This document shows positions 60,842 to 64,000 of a DNA stretch of 64,000 nt, in pieces (position 1 is the stretch's first letter; each line of letters opens with the position of its first letter). The stretch is from an uncultured Salinisphaerales bacterium. GTDB taxonomy: Bacteria > Pseudomonadota > Gammaproteobacteria > Nevskiales > CAJXLF01. The notes under the pieces were generated by a model. The model was not told the DNA's origin. It saw only the letters and a list, made by a program, of their open reading frames with translations, and did no database searches. Location: positions 62,001 through 126,000 of the forward strand of contig CAJXLF010000008.1 in the NCBI GenBank assembly GCA_913055805.1, in the 5' to 3' direction. The position numbers and the translations under genes are program-made.

Positions 60842-63045
60842 TGAGTATTGATGCAATTGAAAAGCAGCCACTTCGCCGTAGTCTGGCTGCAGTCAGTCTT
60901 GTGCTCCTGCTGCTAGTTGGCTGTTCGGACAGTAATGACGATGATACGACACCGTCCACACCCGATCCGGTAACGGACCCGCAAGCGGCCATGTCCGAGT
61001 TGCCCTGCTACGACCAGCAGGCTGTAGTGGGTATGCATTCGAGTTTTTCTCGTCCCGGGCTGAATACCGACTTTTTAACGGTTACAGATCCCATTCCGCA
61101 TCAACGGCCGTATCTGTACCGGGACGATCAAGGCCGCTATGTGCTGCTGGATGTCAAAGGCCCGGGTGCGATCAAGAGAATCTGGATGACGCAGCTGTCA
61201 CCGGATGTGGTGAATGCACAGATTGCCCAGGGCCCGTTACTGGAGTCGGGCAACCTGCAGATTTTCTTCGATGACGAAACCGAGCCGCGTGTGGATATGC
61301 CGGCCATGGAGCTTTTCTCCGGTGAAACGGCGCCTTTCCTGACCCCCATCTGCGGCAATAACACCGTTTCCAGCGGGGGCAACTATTGTTATTTGCAAAT
61401 GCCCTTCGCCCAGCGTGCGGTGATTGCAGTAACCGGCCGCCCCAATTACTGGAATATCGAATACGACCGCTATGAATCTGGGCGCCAGGTGAAAACCTTC
61501 GACCCGGCGGACAAGCATTTCCTGGATGCGGCCACAGAACAGCAGCAGTTGCTGATGCGTTCGGGCAGTGATCCGGACATTCTGCCCAGCGGCAAGACCC
61601 ACGAGGATGAGCTGGATTTGCCGGCGGGCGGCAGTAGTGAACTGCTGGCGTTGTCCGGAGCCGGGGTGATCAAGGGATTCGAGATGATTCTGACCGGCGA
61701 TGCCGGTATTCAGGATCTCTGGCTGGAAGCTTCCTGGGATGGCGCCGAACAGCCCCAGCTGAGAGCGCCGCTTGGCGACCTGTTCATGAGCGGGCGCGGT
61801 GAAAAGAATGATGCCTTCGCGCTGCTTTCGGGCTTTGAGGTGGAAGCGAGGCGAGGCTACTTTTATTTCCCCATGCCGTTCTCTGATTCCGCGGTGCTGC
61901 GGGTGACCAATGAATCAGACAGCCCGGCCAGTCTGGAGTGGTCGCTGATTGAGTCGAAAGACAGCGCCCTGAGCAAGCGACAGGAATGTGGTTATCTGCA
62001 CGCCTATTACAACGAGCAGAACCCGACTGTTATTGGTGAGGATTATATTCTCATGGACCTGCAGGAAGCGCAGGGCAAGGTCGTCGCTATAACCCTGAAC
62101 GTTGACGGGACAGTTACGCCCACCGGGCACACCACCTTCCTGGAAGGAGACGAACGTATCTATATCGATGGCTCGCAGACGCCGCAGATCTACGGCACCG
62201 GGATGGAGGATATTTTCAACGGGGGCTTTTACTACCAGTTCGGCCCCTTCACTTTGCCCACCCACGGTCTTACCGCCAAGGAACCCTCCGAGCGTGGTAT
62301 GGGCTTCGCCCAGTATCGCCAGATGCTGTTTGATCCCTGGGATTTCAGAAACGGCATTCGCATTGGCGTAGAGCACGGGGGCGGCAATGGCGTTGTGACG
62401 GGCAATACCAGTGTAGTGCTCTGGTATGGCCGGTCCGAGGGCGCCATGCAGCTGAGCGACACGGTCGATGTCGGGAACGCCGATTCTGAAACTGGACATG
62501 CCTATACCTCCGGCAGCACGGAAGTGACTTCGCTGCAGAGTTATTACTCGGGCGATCACGATGGCAACCTTTCCTCGGAAGCTTTTGATGTGGTGATCTT
62601 CCCCGGCGCCATCCCCACGCTCGACCCGGCAGACCAGGTTGAGGACGATGGCCGTAATCACAATGTCGGCGACTTGATCAGCATGCGGGTTTCTGTTGAC
62701 CCGCAAAATCAGGGTGTGCTGGTCAGACGACGGATGGACAGCATCCTGTTCGACCAGACGGCCATGGTGTCGGTGGACGGGGAACCGGTAGGCATCTGGC
62801 ACTGGCCGGTAGTGAATGACCTGAAGCGCTGGGCCGATCACGAGTTTGTGCTCCCTGCGAAATTCACCAAGGGCAAGCAGCAGATCGAGCTTTCACTGGA
62901 AATTCTGCCGCCGATAGAAACACCGGCCATCAGCGGCCTGTCTATCGAGGATCTGGTGACAACGCAGGTCAGTTTGCCGACCCTGGGTATTTTCAATCAG
63001 GGTGGCTGGAGCGATTTCAGATACGAAATCTACTCGATGAAATAA
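60838..63045 (+). CDS. Glycoside hydrolase family 172 (DUF2961) lipoprotein
   Basis: A 735-residue exported enzyme. Lipobox LVGC gives Cys29, followed by an SDD-type linker. The body shows DUF2961 blocks: SSFSRPGLNTDFLTVTD, LLDVKGPGAIKRIWMT, ETEPRVDMPAMELFSGE, IEYDRYESGRQVKTFD, then the GDERIYIDGSQTPQIYGTGMEDIFNGGFYYQFG region that carries the family's conserved acidic residues. GH172 includes alpha-fructofuranosidase and exo-D-arabinofuranosidase activities (family knowledge). A C-terminal relic of a second copy is at 51497. It sits between a CocE-type hydrolase and a DUF6351 gene in one operon. The exact glycan is unknown. Confidence 0.87.
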   Translation: MMSIDAIEKQPLRRSLAAVSLVLLLLVGCSDSNDDDTTPSTPDPVTDPQAAMSELPCYDQQAVVGMHSSFSRPGLNTDFLTVTDPIPHQRPYLYRDDQGRYVLLDVKGPGAIKRIWMTQLSPDVVNAQIAQGPLLESGNLQIFFDDETEPRVDMPAMELFSGETAPFLTPICGNNTVSSGGNYCYLQMPFAQRAVIAVTGRPNYWNIEYDRYESGRQVKTFDPADKHFLDAATEQQQLLMRSGSDPDILPSGKTHEDELDLPAGGSSELLALSGAGVIKGFEMILTGDAGIQDLWLEASWDGAEQPQLRAPLGDLFMSGRGEKNDAFALLSGFEVEARRGYFYFPMPFSDSAVLRVTNESDSPASLEWSLIESKDSALSKRQECGYLHAYYNEQNPTVIGEDYILMDLQEAQGKVVAITLNVDGTVTPTGHTTFLEGDERIYIDGSQTPQIYGTGMEDIFNGGFYYQFGPFTLPTHGLTAKEPSERGMGFAQYRQMLFDPWDFRNGIRIGVEHGGGNGVVTGNTSVVLWYGRSEGAMQLSDTVDVGNADSETGHAYTSGSTEVTSLQSYYSGDHDGNLSSEAFDVVIFPGAIPTLDPADQVEDDGRNHNVGDLISMRVSVDPQNQGVLVRRRMDSILFDQTAMVSVDGEPVGIWHWPVVNDLKRWADHEFVLPAKFTKGKQQIELSLEILPPIETPAISGLSIEDLVTTQVSLPTLGIFNQGGWSDFRYEIYSMK

Positions 63046-63167
63046 GCCGGTCTGTACTGGCCCGCTTTGATCATTTATTTGTCCCCATTAATTCTTGTCC
63101 GCGGTTTTCTGTCTGGCAAGCTTGCAGGTCGTTTGCACAGCCGCGCAGGAGCGGTGAGGTCTCAAAC

Positions 63168-64000
63168 ATGTCTTATAAAAAAAGTTTCAGATTTATTCTG
63201 CTGTTGTCTTTGTTCGCCATACTGTCCGCCTGTGGGGGCGGTGACAGTGACAACGACTCGCGTAACGACGGCAGTCAGTTATCCAGCTCTCCGTCTATCC
63301 ATGTTCTGTCAAACCGTGCGGATCTGATCAGTGGCGGCGACGCCTTGATCGAAGTGCTGATGCCGGAAGGCGCGAATGCAGACAAGGTCGGCCTCAGACT
63401 CAATGGTGCGGACGTCAGCAATGCGTTCGTCGAGACGGAAGCAGGCAACCTGCTGGGTCGGGTTACAGGCCTGAGGTTAGGCAAGAACAGCTTCACTGCT
63501 ACATTACCCGGGGGGAACGCCACGACTGAACTGATCAATCATCCGAACGGCGGCCCGGTATTCTCGGGCCCGCAGATACAGCCCTGGCAATGCCAGGAAG
63601 GCGCAGAAGACGAGCAGTGTAACCAGGCGCCGGTTTTCAATTATTTCTATAAGTCCTCGAACCCGCTCAATGCCGGTTTGCTGCCTTACGACCCGGAAAA
63701 CCCGCCTTCGGACGTGGCACAGACCACTACTGACCATGGTGTGACCGTACCCTTTATCGTGCGTGAGGAAATCGGCTATCAGGACCGTGACCAGTACCGT
63801 ATTGCGGTGCTGTTCAATCCACAAGAAGACTGGCAGCCCTGGGCGCCCCAGGAACAGTGGAACGGCAAGGTATTCGTACCCCATGGCGGTGGTTGCGGAG
63901 CAGATTACGGGGTTGGCGGTGCGCCAAAAACGGATTATTCCGGCACTTTTGATTTCGTGCCGTCAGAGGTGCCGGTCATCGTTGGTAATAGTCCGACCGT
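63168..64000 (+). CDS. DUF6351 hydrolase-like lipoprotein, partial at the window edge
   Basis: The gene begins at ATG 63168 with GAGGT upstream and runs past the window end, giving at least 277 codons. Lipobox LSAC gives Cys22 and is followed by a GDSDNDS linker. The next 120 residues form a beta-domain (VLSNRADLISGGDALIEV; LGKNSFTATLPG), then the DUF6351 core begins with NHPNGGPVFSGPQIQPW, EEIGYQDRDQYRI and HGGGCGADYG. It is the intact counterpart of the chimeric gene at 53404, where the signal and the first part are replaced by MerR. DUF6351 proteins are alpha/beta hydrolases of uncertain substrate, some near PHB-oligomer hydrolase/tannase-like enzymes. Confidence 0.85.
   Translation, partial: MSYKKSFRFILLLSLFAILSACGGGDSDNDSRNDGSQLSSSPSIHVLSNRADLISGGDALIEVLMPEGANADKVGLRLNGADVSNAFVETEAGNLLGRVTGLRLGKNSFTATLPGGNATTELINHPNGGPVFSGPQIQPWQCQEGAEDEQCNQAPVFNYFYKSSNPLNAGLLPYDPENPPSDVAQTTTDHGVTVPFIVREEIGYQDRDQYRIAVLFNPQEDWQPWAPQEQWNGKVFVPHGGGCGADYGVGGAPKTDYSGTFDFVPSEVPVIVGNSPT

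Noticed and set aside
61915-62841. Long minus-strand open frame opposite GH172
   Set aside because: It is antisense to a complete GH172 protein and has no recognisable domain.
1-64000. CRISPR array, tRNA-associated island, phage or biosynthetic cluster
   Set aside because: I saw no regularly spaced repeats, tRNA cloverleaf, integrase, phage genes or PKS/NRPS modules when reading; the hydrolase and regulator genes fit a degradation region.

Overview
The window looks like chromosomal accessory DNA of an aerobic Gram-negative bacterium, most likely a gammaproteobacterium that degrades lipophilic or polymeric substrates. The basis is gene content only: three intact DUF1302 outer-membrane barrels (plus one relic), a DUF1329 partner, fourteen predicted lipoproteins with a clear lipobox, and many AraC, TetR and HxlR regulators beside secreted hydrolases. 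I estimate mid-50s GC by eye, with a visibly GC-richer cassette at 5.8-6.9 kb and a GC-poorer islet at 34.9-36.4 kb. I see no rRNA, tRNA, CRISPR array, transposase or phage gene. The taxonomy is an inference.

Layout. 0-1 kb: LtrA-like and DoxX-like membrane genes and the tail of a dead SDR gene. 1-5.7 kb: AraC regulator, flavin monooxygenase, small membrane protein and a CocE-type lipoprotein hydrolase. 5.8-9.7 kb: a GC-rich membrane protein/TetR cassette between two copies of a promoter repeat, then TetR-dienelactone hydrolase, an AraC regulator and an ABM-like protein. 9.8-10.5 kb: a TetR gene behind a TAATAC-N4-GTATTA operator. 10.6-20.3 kb: a catabolic module (TetR, EF-hand esterase, GH3, SDR, DUF1302, DUF1329, CMD protein) bracketed by a 342-bp direct repeat of a tetR tail. 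20.8-24.4 kb: HxlR regulator, two-domain CaiB-type CoA-transferase and SDR.

24.4-33.5 kb: a large RoxA-like multiheme lipoprotein cytochrome, a lipoprotein amidohydrolase, two paralogous AraC regulators and a second DUF1302 barrel. 33.5-36.4 kb: decayed gene tails, an SDR, and two orphan genes of low GC. 36.5-47.5 kb: M28 peptidase and LIP-type lipase (coupled), two AraC regulators, a second M28-like protein, a CocE-type hydrolase, an EamA relic and a third DUF1302 barrel. 47.8-51.2 kb: a clan GH-A-like lipoprotein and a beta-helix lipoprotein. 51.5-55.8 kb: a GH172 tail relic, an alpha/beta hydrolase, and a chimera joining a MerR DNA-binding domain to a DUF6351 hydrolase that has lost its signal peptide. 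55.8-64 kb: AraC regulator and an operon of GDSL esterase, CocE-type hydrolase with a membrane/Asp-rich tail, GH172 and an intact DUF6351 lipoprotein (cut by the window edge).

Working together (inference): surface-anchored esterases, peptidases and glycosidases would cut an acylated or glycosylated hydrophobic substrate, DUF1302 barrels would pass products across the outer membrane, and the cytoplasmic FMO, SDRs, CoA-transferase and dienelactone hydrolase would process them. A 16-bp operator shared by the 9.9-kb tetR, the cytochrome and the 45-kb DUF1302 gene suggests one scattered regulon. At least six gene tails survive as relics, so the region has been repeatedly rearranged.
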